A stretch of DNA of 64,000 nucleotides from Aquilaria yunnanensis (GCA_039654915.1 CM077599.1:7070501-7134500); one strand, 5' to 3'. Positions 47,193 to 60,942 are shown, numbered from the stretch's first letter. Program-made: numbers and translations. Notes: generated by a model from the sequence alone, not told the origin.

Positions 47193-48930
47193 TTACTAAA
47201 TGGTAATAATAATGATGAATAGTGTTAATTTCGAAAGTTGTTGATGTGGTGAAGGTAGTTACCGGTGAAGTAACAACATGGCACTCGCACTCACAACTAT
47301 GTTAGCTTTGCCTAGATTTGATAAACGTATGTTGCTCTCTATGTTTTATTATAGTATGTGTTGCTTTTTTTTTTACTAAAGAAAATTCTGAATACTGTGT
47401 TACATGAGTACTATGACTTTTAAACATTATCTCTTATTAAATACTATTATTCATGAGTTTTACAAGGTAGAATGGTACATTTGAAATAGAATATATAAGC
47501 ATTATGAAGTGCTCACAATCACATATGTCGGTACATATAACGAAGAGCTTGAAAATGATGTATATTATTATGGGAAGGAGAACGTAATATGTACATATCT
47601 GCTTTTGTAGGTGCATGTACTTGTGAGTGCCAATATGATATTGAGGCATCCTTCAATTAAATCCTAAAGGTTTTTGAAGATACAATTGCGCACTTGAACT
47701 ATGACACATGAAATTGAATTTGATACACAGGGGTAACATTTTTTAGTCCAACAAGGTTTTTCTATTTAATTGGTCAAATTATATATCTTTACTCACAATT
47801 GGTGGTTGCAATTGGCCAGGGACGTTCTTTCTTTTTTATTTTGTTCCTTTTTCTTTTCCCTTCTTCTTCTCTTTTATTTTTTATTTTTTAATTTATGTGG
47901 TTCAATAACCAACGAAAAAGGAGTTTTCCCTCACAAGCTCCTTGCTCTCATGAACTATATTGTATTAACTAAACATTCATTTTGATTGTTTTGCAATAAA
48001 GGTATTATTTGGTGACTCTTTTTTTTTTTTTTTTTACACAGGATGTTTCATTCCAACAAAATATCGGCTAAATAAATGACATCATACAAACAACTAATAC
48101 CATATGACTTTAAATATAGTTAGAATATAAAACTGACCACTAAAAAATTACTCATTCTTATTATATCAAATGAAAGAAAAACAATCGTATCAAACCGGAG
48201 TGGGACACGCACGCTTTTGTCAAAGTAGAGAAACGAATTGGTTCCTGGATTGGAAATGAATGCCCAAGAAACAATTCTTGTGCGTGCATGGTCAATAAAC
48301 AATGAATGAGTTGAGGGGCGGTTCATTCTTTAATTTGGAAAACAGAAGGTCAATGACCCATGTCATCTCCTACCAAAAGTGTTTATAGAGCAAACTGGAG
48401 ATTGTGGCCCAGCGGTGCCATCCCGGGCACCACAAGCCAATTGTTGCACGACCTCTGGGTTCTTGTTGCACTGCTCGTATGTCAAATTTAATATCAAATT
48501 GCATGGTTAATGGAGTGCCATTGGTCATGTGGCTTTTGAAATCTATAGAAAATGGCATGATTGTTAGGAGGACATAAAATTGCGACTATTTTATTAGATT
48601 TGGTGCTTGTTCCCTTTATTTTCCAAAGATGGTTGTTGATATGTTAGAATGTGCTTGAGTGTAGCATGAAAAAAATCTAGGAATCCAATCTGACATCTTC
48701 AACTAAGATTCCATCAAGTAATTTAATGATGGAAATAATGAAATGACGACTATTAGGATGTGCTTGATGAAATATGGGACTTTATTAAGCCAAAAAACTA
48801 AAATGGGATAGGAATGAAATAATAAAATAACTTTGGGACCCCTGATGGAATTTGTGCTTTAATAAATATTACGTGAAGTTGCTAAACTATATTTCCACAT
48901 ATCATGAAAGAAATTGACCAAAAATTCCCC
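46916..48930. other. AT-rich intergenic region; (AT)n microsatellite at 47127-47190
   Basis: The microsatellite is about 32 AT dinucleotides long. No gene recognised in the rest. The GC-richer segment at 48400-48480 matches nothing I know. Confidence 0.4.
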
Positions 48931-48935
48931 AAAGT

Positions 48936-49370
48936 TTAACTAAACCTACAATTTTCCCCTCCATGTTTGCTAAATATATGACACCCTGTCCATGTGTTTC
49001 TAAAATCCATGAACAGTTGAAGTTCCTGCTTCTCTTCAAAATCCAACACAATCAATGACTTGTACTGAATTGAACTGGATTGAATATGACGTATACTGTC
49101 AAAGGCTTTAACCAGAGAAGAACTTAGCATTCCGCAACCATTCCATATGCTCCAGACATAAAGAAGAATTACCGCTGCCCATCCAGCACTGCTTAGTTTC
49201 TGATGCAAAACTCCTGAAGGAAAGGTATTACTCCAAATTGGATCGATTAGACCACCAAGTGTATAAAAGGGTCCAAATCCTAGGGATTTATGAGCAACCA
49301 ATCAGGATATGTTCCGTGTCTTCTAATTCACTGCCGCACAATGGACAAAGGGGATCCACCTAGCTACTTA
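48936..49370 (-). pseudogene. LINE (non-LTR retrotransposon) zf-RVT fragment
   Basis: The minus-strand translation from about 49355 reads PLCPLCGSELEDTEH then ILIGC, the CxxC...H...C zinc motif that follows reverse transcriptase in plant LINEs. After a stop and frame change come SAGWAAVILLYVWSIWN and then a Ser/Gln-rich tail; the 'W.A.I..WSIW..RN' style is usual for the same region. There are several frame breaks and no reverse transcriptase core. A decayed 3' end of an element. Confidence 0.7.
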
Positions 49371-49586
49371 ATTACTGCAAGATTCAGACAGTTGATAGGT
49401 AAACTTTTTCTAAATTTGATGGTAAGATAGTTTTTATTCTCTAAAATGGCGAGAACAGTGAAAACATGTCGTAAAGTGGTAAACAACACTTTTAATACTA
49501 TTAGGGTAAGAGTATAATATATTTCCCATCTTTTACACTCTAAGTAAAAAGTCAAAGGATACATGCAGCGGAGAAAATAAATACTA

Positions 49587-50291
49587 GGCAAAATTACAAA
49601 AATTACACTGAGGTTTAGTGAAACCTACAGGTTTATTCAAATACATACATTTTTCCTGCCGAGTTAACACCGTGATTTATCATTATCACAAAAATGAGAT
49701 AATGTTATATTTTGCCCTCTTAACATTCTTTGTTAGAAACTTTGTGCCCCAAGTTATGCATCTAATGATCTTGCCCCTTACCATCCCCGCCCCATTCGCC
49801 TCCTCCTCCATCTCTTCCTCCTTTTCTCCTTCCTCGCCGTGAAACTCGCAGCCGACGCCGTCTCTCGCAACCAAGAAATCAGAGGAAAAAAATCAGAAAA
49901 ATCATCCGAAAACCACAAATCATCCGAAACAACAATCATCTGAAACCAGAATAATCATAACAAACGAATTCGAACGCCCACCATCTGAAACCATCATCCG
50001 AATTTGAAACAATCAAAACAAAACGAATTCAGCAACCCACCATTCAGATGAGGTCATGCGCGGTGACGGGCATTTTCTTGATGTTTTTTCTCCCAAACTA
50101 ATTGGTTTGATTAGTTGGGGGCAAAGTTTCTAGGGAGGAAAACTACGAGGGCAAAGTCAGCTAGTTTTTCTTTTCTTTGCTAACAGTGAATAGCAGAGTT
50201 AAGTTTTAATGGGGTAACTGTAGTTATTTAAAACAGGAAGACATAATTGTAGGTTTTTCCAAACCTCAGGGGGGTTTTTTGTAATTTTCTC
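49587..50291. mobile_element. Non-autonomous Mutator-like element, perfect 9-bp TSD
   Basis: TAAATACTA flanks it at 49578-49586 and 50292-50300. The left arm (GGCAAAATTACAAAAATTAC, CTGAGGTTTAGTGAAACCTA) is inverted on the right (GTAGGTTTTTCCAAACCTCA, TTTTTTGTAATTTTCTC). The interior (about 49780-50100) has a C-rich stretch with CCTCCTCCATCTCTTCC that may be captured host DNA, without an identifiable protein. Confidence 0.8.
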
Positions 50292-50300
50292 TAAATACTA

Positions 50301-51348
50301 CTAATTGTATTGATTTTTCAAACGGAAAGTAAAACCACGGCTTTCTGTTTAAAAGTAAGTACAACTTTAGCATATAGCCAGGGATAGATGTTTATTTTAT
50401 TTGCGTATACGCATACTTATTTCGATCATCACTTCACTACGTCAATATGAATCCATCTAGTTAGAGAAATTGAGAAAATTCGTGAAATGTATGAAGTTGG
50501 ACAATCACTCGTGATCCTTAAAATCAAATTTTGACTGTTTGTTTTGAAAATAAAGAAAAAAAAAATCTCATCACCAATGAGTCAACAGACCTATCCACCA
50601 TAAGTAATTAATCAGCCACTGCCCTGGCAGCAGTCTAACATCTCTTTTATTAAAGTAATCGAAAGTTCAGTTGTCACTTGATCGGTATGGTACAAGCACA
50701 AGTGGCATATATATATATATATATATATTCTCCGACAGACAGTACAGTTACATAAATGTCTGTCCGAATTAAATACTTACATTGATCTCGTAAAATCCCA
50801 CAACCAACAAAAAATAAGCATAGCAACTATAATTTGGTTGTTCATTGTTCTTTCCATTTCTTTTGTAAGCACTAGGTTAAATGGAAAATCTTAATGATTT
50901 CAGATTTAACGAGTAAAAATTATAAATAGTTAGAGGGACTATTTTTCGGCTTCGATACAAGGGATGGGCTTTTGCACATTCCTTTCTCTATTCAAATGTT
51001 GTACGTATTTGAATCTTTGATACTAGTAAATGTCAATAAAAGTAATAAATTAATAGTTTATTAATAAAATAAACTTTTAACATTGTCATATTATTTATAT
51101 AACTGAGGGAGGTGGGCCCAAAGATTTAAGTGATTTTCGTGTATTATTATTTAAGTGATGCACAAATACAATCAGCCTTCGTAACAGATCAGCCATTATC
51201 ATTTTCCAAACGTTGGCGTTACTTTTTATTTATCTCAATAACAAAACAGATCAGCCCACTCCGTCCCTCCGCCTTATAATATAATATACACCCGACCCAA
51301 CTGATTCTCACAGTAGCTTTAAGCCAACCTTCTCCTTCCCTGTCAACC
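50301..51348. promoter_or_regulatory. Upstream region of the first PAP gene
   Basis: An AT-rich TATA-like stretch, TTATAATATAATATACA, lies at 51274-51290, about 60-75 bp before the ATG. An (AT)n microsatellite is at 50707-50728. I did not find a GNATATNC (P1BS) phosphate-response word close to the ATG. Confidence 0.4.
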
Positions 51349-54300
51349 ATGCCGATATCAATCCAAATGCCTCTCTTCATCCATCTGCTTCTCTCGGCAG
51401 CTCTTCTCTGCTTTGTCTTCTCCGTCGCTGAGCTCCAGCGGTTCGAACAAGCCGCGAAACCTGACGGCTCCCTAAGCTTCATCGTCGTCGGAGACTGGGG
51501 AAGGAAGGGGCGCTACAATCAATCTCAAGTTGCTCTTCAGGTCATTACAGCTTTTACCTCATCTTCATTCTCGTAATTCCCTTTTTCTTTCTTGGCTTTT
51601 CTGGAGACGATGACCGTCAGCTTGTTATTCTCCCCCCGCTTTAACCACTCATTTGCTATATTCTAATTATCGATCTTTCTTGTTTTTTCCAACTTTACCA
51701 AGAAAATAATTTCGTTGTTTGCAATGAAGAAAACTCCAGAATTGTCTGATTAGTACTACCATATATAAATATATATAAGAAAAACCTAGAGAACAGGTTG
51801 AAACCATTAATTATAGAACTTCTTTATTCCTTTTAAAACTTTTTGACTTATTTTTTATTGTCAAAATATTTTTAGGTACCTTTCAACTACATTATATTAT
51901 TTAATTTTTTATTCTATTGATATTCTTATGAATCTTTGTTGAGTTATAATTTGGTCCTTATATTCTATTTATACCCATTTTAAAAATAATTCTACCTATT
52001 AAAGTATACTAATGGACTTGTAGCTAATCATATACTCACATAGCTCATTAATTTAATGATTGATATAATTGGAATCCTTATAGGTTTTTTTCTAGAGTTA
52101 CTGTTACAAAATAGAGTGTTATGTTAATACTACTATTAAAATTATTTATTAGTTTATTTAATGTTTTAGTTACTAACATTTATTAGGAAATAAATTTGAT
52201 GCATTAATTATGTAATTTAATTCTTTAAACTAAAAGTAATTACATGGTAATTAGAAAGAAAACTATTTGTACAAATTAGCCTAATAATGTTAGTTAGAGG
52301 AAAGAACAAAAAATTTTCAAGTCTATATGATGCCAAAATAACAAGGCTTTGGATATATAACTTCAAGTACATATAGTTTTATCCATAATCATTTTAATCA
52401 TTTGTTTCTTTTATTTTATTTATTTATTTAAACAAAATAAATTTCTGATGCTATCTAATATTTCTATAATTTATGCATTAATGTTTTCTATATAATAGTT
52501 TATGTTGCTTCATAAAATTATTTAAGATATGGTTAGATGCAATTGATTGTGTTATTTTTAATTTCACTAAACTAACATTTTCTCTTTTTTTAGATAAAAA
52601 TTGAAATTAATCTATTTTTATAATTTCCATTTTCCTTTTATTCTCTTTGCCTTCTAAAAACTAATTTAAGCACTTTTTATTAAATATTTATTAATATAAA
52701 AATAAGAAACAATCTCAATTGTAAATATTTTATTTTTACCATTTAAGTTTGAAGAGTTATAGGGGAACTTAAGAAAGAAAATGTTAAAGATCAAACTTAC
52801 TTTTAGATTTAAATGATCAATATTTGTATAATTGTTATATTCATTGCTTTCTTATAGAAAATATTAAAAGTACCTGAATTTTATTAAATTTATGAAATAT
52901 AATTTTATTTTCAATCTTTTATATTTTTATTTCATTATTATAAATAATAATTAGGTAATTATATATACAATTAAAATATACAAAAAATAAACTCGCAAAT
53001 CGATTGTACGGGCAAAAAAACTAGTTAACGGATAAAGTTCTGACCTTAATTATGATTGTGGCTCAGTGAGAGTCTTGTCCGTTTTTTCAGAGGAACTTAT
53101 TATTGCGTAATTCTGATAGAAAAAAGAGTTCTTCCAAAATTGCAAATGTAAAACTTTAAATTGCAAATTAATACTACGTAGCATAAATTAATGGATTAGA
53201 AGCTAACAAAAGAATTTATATCCAAATAAATAAGTTTTGCACTTAGCTCTTTAAAGAACTTTGGCGTACTTGGGTCACGTTATTTAATTATTTAAAAAAA
53301 ATTAGTACGTCTTAGATTATGGAGTAATTAATTTTCCACTGTCTTTTTCTCTAAAACATAGAAAAGCTACAACAGAAACAATTAGTACGACTTAAATTAT
53401 AATTACTTTTCATAAAACTTGTGACAGAGACAAGGAGGTATTATTCCTGCTAGATTCTCTTATACCTTTACCCTGAAAGTGGTTCTCTCCAACCCATCCA
53501 GAATGGGCCATGCAACTACTGGGGACGCTGCCATTTAGGAAGGCACCATCTATGGATTTAATATGATGATTTGACGATTTTGCCCGTCATTTTGTCCACG
53601 TCAACAATGTCTTTTATTGGCTCCCTCCCACGTCTTGGAATGTGACTCGCGCTTTCCCTTTCCCGGCTCTCCCGCGATTACTGCTGTTCCCTTTTCGTGA
53701 CAGGGAACTAAACAGCTATCAAGTTACTTTTATATAGTGTTTCAAAACTATAATACTACTTGTTAAAGTTAATAGTCCAAAATGGTTGAACCCGCTTCTG
53801 GTCCTCCATCTTTTAGGATCAATCATATTGGTCCTCATACTCTAATTCATCCCATATATAGAAAAAAGTTGAAAACTGTTTTAAGCGACAATCAACAATT
53901 GGATATGAGATTTCTTTGGGTGGTTCTCTCAGATGGGAGCTGTCGCAGAGAAATTGGATATCGACTTCGTGATCTCAACGGGAGATAACTTTTACGAGGA
54001 CGGATTGACCGGTGTGGATGATCCAGCATTTCATGAGTCATTTTCCGACATATACACAGCTCCTAGCTTGCAGAAACAGTGGTACAGTGGTAGGTTTACC
54101 GCCACTAATTAATCCAACATTTAATTACTACTACCATATTGTTGTTGTTATTATTATTATTATTATTAATTGTTTACGTTCTTTGGTTTGTAAAATTAAC
54201 ATCAGAAAAAGCAATTTATATTCTACTGATCGATTGGTTCATTAGTTATAATGGAAGAAATAAGAGTTGTATAAGAGTAACCACCATTATAATTTTAGCT

Positions 54301-56059
54301 TAATTTTGAGTTTAGTAATCCAACATGTGACGCTTAATATATATATATATATATATTGATTCTTCTGTGTTTCTAATCGTTGATTTTATACATTTCAGTT
54401 TTAGGAAATCACGATTACAGGGGTGATGTGTTAGCACAACTGAATCCAATTCTGACAAAAATGGACAAAAAATGGCTCTGTCTGAGATCATTTATCGTCA
54501 GCACTGGTAAGTATATCTATAACTAGTACCTAATAATTAAAATTTGCACCTCTAATTATGATTTGGGTCATCAGTTTTGATCTTAATTAATGATCCTCTT
54601 TTTGTTTTTTAATCATTTCAGACATGGCAGACTTCTTTCTCGTAGACACTACCCCATTTGTGGACAAATACTTCAAGGCAGCAGAGTCGGAGGACCATGA
54701 ATATGACTGGAGAGGCGTTTTGCCCAGAGATGACTACCTCAACAATCTTCTCAAGGTAACTAATATATAAATTCAAACAAATTTAATTAATTATACTTAA
54801 TCTCGAAATTTGAGTAAATATGAATATATATTCAATACTACTAGTGCGTTTGTTTGGTCTCATCGGAAAGTGAACTGGAGAAAGAGAAAATTGGTGAAGT
54901 GTATGTGTTCAGTTAGATCGATTGGGCACATGTGTAGCCCTATCTGGTCCCGAACATAATCTCATCATAATATATGCATGCTTCTAGCCAGTAGCAAACA
55001 GCGCACAGAGTTGGTCACATATATACAATATCTTATAATAACTGGCTACCTGACAATTTAAGCCAGCACATTACGTATATATAATATGATACGATGCGAT
55101 TCACTATTTTGTCTTTTTTTTTTTTGCTTTTTTTTATTAATAATAGTAGCTTAAATATAATATTTTTATGGATTCAGCTTTATTAATGTGTTCTAAGGAA
55201 TTTTTTTTTTAAAAAACGTTTGTTATTCCCACTCCATTAATATGTATCATTACAGGATGTGGATTCAGGTTTGAAAGAATCGAGGGCGAAATGGAAGATT
55301 GTGGTGGGTCATCATACCATCAAAAGTGCCGGCCACCATGGCAATACCATAGAGCTTGGAGCTCGCCTCCTCCCCATCCTTCTCGTAATATATATATTCA
55401 CTTCCAACCATCAATATCACCATTTCATGACTTCATCGATCGACCCCTAGATATTATACACACACACACGTAGTATTTGTTAATATATTAGTACTTAATT
55501 AGTATTGAAAAAGAGTAATATCTTTCATTTAATTTTATTGATCACCAGGAAAATAATGTGGATCTCTACATCAACGGACACGACCATTGCTTGGAGCACA
55601 TTAGCAGCAGCGAAAGGTGACATATATACATCAATCTATATTCCTTAAATACACTCAAGGCCAACGATTACCTAAACAGAAGAACCGAAAAATTTGAGAT
55701 CGAATATGAAACAATTCTCAAGATTGGGGACTGCTAAGTAGTAATAACTCGATCGTTTGATGGATGGTGGTGGTACGTAGGTGCAATTTAATTGAGGTTT
55801 TAATTAATTCTTACTCTCATTACTGGTTAATTGATGCATATGCAGTCGGATTCAATTCTTGACAAGTGGTGGTGGATCCAAGGCGTGGAGGGGCGACGTG
55901 ACCTGGTGGAATCCCACGGAGATGAAGTTTTATTACGACGGCCAGGGCTTCATCTCTGTGCAAATGACTCAAACCGAACTCGGGGTCAAGTTTTATGACG
56001 TTTCAGGCACCGTCTTGCACGAATGGGCCACCTCCAAGCAGCTCTATTCCACCATGTGA
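51349..56059 (+). CDS. PAP: Purple acid phosphatase, low-molecular-weight type (first tandem copy)
   Basis: Seven exons: 51349-51540, 53933-54089, 54399-54506, 54622-54755, 55256-55384, 55549-55616, 55846-56059; 333 aa, the usual size of the PAP3/7/8/17 class. It is a secreted dinuclear metallophosphatase that hydrolyses phosphate monoesters at acidic pH. A signal peptide spans about residues 1-27 ([20 protein letters not shown]). Metal-site motifs are all present: GDWG (48-51), GDNFY (81-85), GNHDY (119-123), VVGHHT (213-218) and NGHDHC (249-254). NQS near residue 57 is a possible N-glycosylation site. All introns are GT-AG. Intron 1 is unusually long (2,392 bp) and AT-rich. The same exon phases recur in the second copy downstream, 1.9 kb away, so the pair arose by tandem duplication. 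I judge this copy to be intact. Confidence 0.95.
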
Positions 56060-57936
56060 GAAGAACTTAATCTGTACTACAGAGTTTGGATCGACTTAAT
56101 TTGAGGCACCATTGATCTATATATGTCGAAATGGTACAAGACTATTGTTGATCTTTTGAGAATTGATGTACTATATTATTATCAATGGTATTGATCTTAT
56201 CAGTCTGAGTATATGTAGTATTCATTATTTAGAGAGAAAATTTCAAAAATATCTCATGTGTTTTCGCTTAACCTAGCTATATTTTGAACATTTATTTTTG
56301 AAAACCTACATTTTTTTTAACAGTATCTAAAAAAAATTATTAAAATGAAGAATCCCAGCAAGATGGTAGGTTATATACAAGTAACCTACAAACAAAAGGA
56401 ATCCGCATATGGTTTGCATACCAATTTAACTACCTATTTCACCTTTTGGTTTTAATCTGGATATTCCTAAAAGCTAGCTCTGGAATTAAAACCCACTCAG
56501 CAACATCAAATCTCTCCTAATAATCCATAAATGAGAGAGTGCCTCGACTGAAACTTTAGCCTCTAGAACCTTAAATTAATCTTTGTTATTGTAGATTTTG
56601 ATATATTTCTACCTTTCCATGTCATCTATAAAGTCACTAATGCAACTGCTTCCTATGCTTTGTTCAAACCGTTGTTCCCATTCCTCCTCGGTGAAGAGGC
56701 TAGCATCTGCTAAACTGAAGTCCCTATAGATACATCACAGCCCCACCCAACTTGGATACATCCCATATATACCAAAATGGATTAGTAGATGTTTTTATTT
56801 TTTACATAACAATTACAAAATGGACAATCAATATGTCATTGCAAAATGCCTCTCTTCTAAAGATATATTCTCCTTGGTTTGTAGCATTTACTATGTTAAA
56901 ACATACAATTTACTCATACATTTCTTTTACACCGTTTGACAGTAACTTCTAAAGATATAATTTAATTGGATGATAGTTATCTTTCAGTAATCTCTCTAAT
57001 TAATTTTTTATAGTTAATAAATATATTAAATTATCAATTTTTCTTCTTTATAAATGCAAAACAACATTTTTTTTAAATGTCAATTAACTGTTAAAAAATA
57101 TTAATCAACTTAAATTACTATAATATACTGTAGTTATTAGATAGTTTAAGTTAGAGTTTAAAAAATTACTATTGAACAACATAATAGAAAGTACAGCATA
57201 AAATGAAGGTTTTTAAAAATAATAGAGGTAAAGTGTTGGTTGCGTTAAATCGCAATAAGTTTCTTGCATTGTATAGTCCATAAATTTGTTGTATATTAAT
57301 TTTAGGCTCTGTTGTACACAAAAATGTGCAAGAAAAACCTAAAATATACAAGAAATACATACTATTCACTTAAATTAACGTTGTATCAAAACTTAAGTTT
57401 CATTCCCCAAACTGCCTCACCTGGCACTTGTTGCCTCTTCGAGTTTGCTTTCGGTTTTTTTCTGATTTCAATTTCACATGGGAGCTAGTTAAGAGCTTGA
57501 ATGTGAGGGGTAGTGTTAGATCTCACATGACTTAACAAATGAATTACATGTGAATTTATATTGTGATGAAATCCTTCTATTTATCACTAATCTATTTTAA
57601 ATTGGATGTTTTAACACCTATAACATATATACCTCACCTATATACTTTGTTGCGTGGAGGGATCACATTCCTGATGTAACTTAAAAGAGGTATATACTAA
57701 AGATGAACCCAACTAATGGACACAAAACAATACGACTCTAGGAAGCAACCTAACAGTTACGGCACACGGGTGCATTACACTTTTCTGAAATTGGGTCGTA
57801 TTTTGTTATTTGATTACAGGGCAAGATTATTCTTCTCCACCGAAAACCTAAACGTATAAGAGTTAGTATGTAAATATAATGGACAGGCACAAATTAATCT
57901 TCTCCGGTTCCTATAAATCTAAACTAATATAAATAA
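56060..57936. promoter_or_regulatory. Spacer between the two PAP genes
   Basis: It contains the 3' end of the first gene and the promoter of the second. P1BS-type words GNATATNC occur at 56459-56466 (GGATATTC) and 57690-57697 (GTATATAC), the latter about 240 bp before the second ATG. TATAAA is at 57912-57917. In AT-rich DNA such words are expected by chance about once per kilobase or two, so a role in phosphate response is only a possibility. No gene lies here. Confidence 0.35.
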
Positions 57937-60458
57937 ATGGCTTCTCATCTATTTTCGAAAAAAATGCATGACCTCCCAGCTTTGATTCTGTCTTCTGCCC
58001 TGTGCCTGCTTCTGCTGGTGGCTTCGACGTCGGCCGAGCTCCGGCGGTTTCATGTTCCCGTCAAGGCAGATGGCTCTCTTAGCTTTCTGGTCGTCGGAGA
58101 CTGGGGAAGAAAAGGACTCTATAATCAATCTCAAGTTGCTTACCAGGTACGTGTTTATTGATTTCCCTCAACAACTGATATTGATTAATCCGTACAAATG
58201 CTTACATTTTTTTTAGGGGTGATCATGCCCATATATGGATATGAATCTTTTTATTATTAATTCTTATTCAATTTCGAACCAGAATTGTCGTAAAATTACT
58301 TATAATTTGAAATCTTAAAAAATGAAACTGCACCTGGAGAACTGGTTAAGATCAATGAAAAGAAAAAGTCATGTCGAAGTAGAAATATCCACACGATAAA
58401 AGATCAATTTCCTTTCAAGAGGTTAGGCCAACTACCTTTCTTTTCTGGAGGACCTTTGAATGGTTGGTTACCGTGATTAAGTTGGAACTCTGCTTTTATT
58501 TTTTTAATTGAAATTTAGCTGAAACTAAAATCAATTAAGTAATTTATTTCAAATACAAGCAAATAGTAGTAAGTAATTTATAAGTGCGAATAAAAGAAAT
58601 GTCCAATTGAGAAAAAGAAAAAGAAAAAAGAGAAGAGAATGTAAATTATTTGTTGAAGGTAATGTTGATATAGATGAAAAATGAACAAACAGCTCGAGTT
58701 CAATTCAATTTAAAACTCTTTCATGACTTGTTTGAATTATTATCAAGTCAAGCTTGAACAAAATTTAAGGCTCAATATATATAATTCAAATAACTTATCT
58801 TGATTTTAGCTTTTTTTTTTCCCTTAATTTAAGTAAATAGCTCAAATTTGATATGGGTTAAAAGTTTGTTAGCGGCTTATTTATATTGTTTTCAATTCAA
58901 ATATAAACAAAATATCAAAGTCCGTATATGTATCAAGTCAAATATGATCAACGCACTACTTAGAGTCTGACTCATTTTCAGCCAAAATATGAAATATAGA
59001 ATGGTAGTCAGAGCAGTACTGATTGTTTAGCCAAGCCCTAAAGATTAGTACTAGTACTAGTGTTAGTTAATCTAATTCATTATGTATAATATACATGTTT
59101 CACCGTTTACAGATGGGATTAGTGGGTGAGCAACTAGACATAGACTTTGTCATCTCTACAGGGGATAACTTTTACGAGGATGGTCTTACTTCGGTGGATG
59201 ATCCCGCCTTTGACCACTCTTTTTCCAATATCTACACCGCTCCCAGCTTGCAAAAACAATGGTACAATGGTAATTAAATTATATTGAATTACCCATACTG
59301 ATTTTTAAAATATTTACATAATTTTTTTCCAAGGAAAATTGAAAAAAAAATGAAAAAGAAAAAGCACACGCGCGCGCGAACTTTCCTCATCAACTGTTGG
59401 TATGTGTTGGTATTTATTATTGTCTAATTGTAGTTTTGGGCAACCATGACTATAGAGGCGACGTTGAAGCGCAGCTAAGCCCCAGCCTTACAGAGAAAGA
59501 TAGCAGGTGGCTTTGCTTCAGATCTTTTATTCTAAATGCAGGTAACTAATTAAACACAATAACACTGTTAAGGGATTAAAATGATCATTTTCTACCATAT
59601 TGTCGCCAATTAATCATTAATCTTTCTTTCTTCCCTTTTTTTTGTTTGTTTATGTGATAGAATATGCTGACTTCATCTTTGTGGACACCACCCCATTTGT
59701 CGATGACTATTTTACTGATCCTGGAGAGCATACTTACGACTGGACGGGAGTTTCGCCTCGCCAAGATTACCTTGCTAATCTCTTGAAGGTCGATCACTAA
59801 TCCACTCCTTAAACCTTAATTTCTAGCTAAATGCAGGAACACAGAAACTGGATTAATTTCTAAGGTTTATGCCTAAAACACCTGGTGCAGGATGTGGAAG
59901 AAGCACTGAAGAAGTCTAAAGCGAGATGGAAGATAGTAGTTGGACACCACACAATCATGAGCGCCGGACATCATGGTGTAACCCAAGAGCTGCTAACCCA
60001 GCTCCTACCCATCCTCCGGGTACTCTACATCTCCCTCCACTCCATACAAACATATGTTCACTCTCACTCGCACTTTCTTCCTTGATTTCCAGGAAAATGA
60101 TGTCGATATGTATGTGAACGGACATGATCACTGCTTGGAACACATCTCTGATAGCAAGAGGTCAACCTTTGATTTCAATATATTTTGCGATTCTTTCCCA
60201 GAAAACACCTGATGTTTCTGACTGTTGAACTTCTTGAGCAGCCGCATTCAGTTTTTAACTAGCGGGGGTGGCTCAAAAGCTTGGAGAGGAGATGAAAGCA
60301 GGTGGAATCCAGAGGAATTGAAGTTGTACTACGATGGCCAAGGTTTCATGTCCATGCAAATGACTGAACACACAGCCTACGTAGTTTTCTATGATGTTTC
60401 TGGCAGTGTCCTGCATACTTGGGCCATCTCCAAGCAGCCCCAGATATCGGAACTATGA
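57937..60458 (+). CDS. PAP: Purple acid phosphatase, low-molecular-weight type (second tandem copy)
   Basis: Seven exons: 57937-58146, 59113-59269, 59434-59541, 59661-59788, 59891-60019, 60093-60160, 60242-60458; 338 aa. Same enzyme class as the gene upstream. Metal-site motifs are GDWG (54-57), GDNFY (87-91), GNHDY (125-129), VVGHHT (217-222) and NGHDHC (253-258). Exons 2, 3, 5 and 6 are equal in length to those of the first copy; exon 4 is two codons shorter. A hydrophobic stretch [16 protein letters not shown] (about 13-28) is the signal peptide. The ATG at 57937 is used here, but the second Met (57964, MHDLPAL) is a good alternative: it gives a shorter, typical signal peptide, and the nearest TATAAA (57912) is only 20 nt before the first ATG. 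All introns are GT-AG. No sign of decay. Confidence 0.95.
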
Positions 60459-60942
60459 AGAGGCGTTTGGACCACTTGAAAAGCTAGTTCCTGTGAAGCA
60501 AATGGTGAACTATAGTGATCATACTCAATAGAAATTTCATACGTTTAAACTCCATCAAAGTCTGTAATTACTGTACCACAAGGACATACTTGCACGTGCT
60601 CATATGAACGGCACATGCTACACTCACAAACTCGTACCATACCTAAACAAGCTTCTTAGAGAAAACCTCAGGCTGAAAGCTCCTCATTTATGATGCTTGA
60701 ACACTCGCAAGGAATTCCCCAACCAGTCTTAAGCTAATCCATTGCTCACTGCCATCAATATTTTTCTATGTTGAAAAGAAAATAGAGAGACAAGGAAAAC
60801 CATCGATAGGTAATAAAATCATCAAAGGCCATAAAATCAAATAACAATACCAAATTGGTCATATGTAACCCTTGTATGACACCTTAGTGTATGTTCAATC
60901 ACCCTCTCCCATGACTTCATGGTGTGACTCCCTTTCAATAGG
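60459..60942. other. Intergenic region between convergent genes
   Basis: About 480 bp holds the 3' ends of the plus-strand PAP gene and the minus-strand dioxygenase gene. Nothing else seen. Confidence 0.4.
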
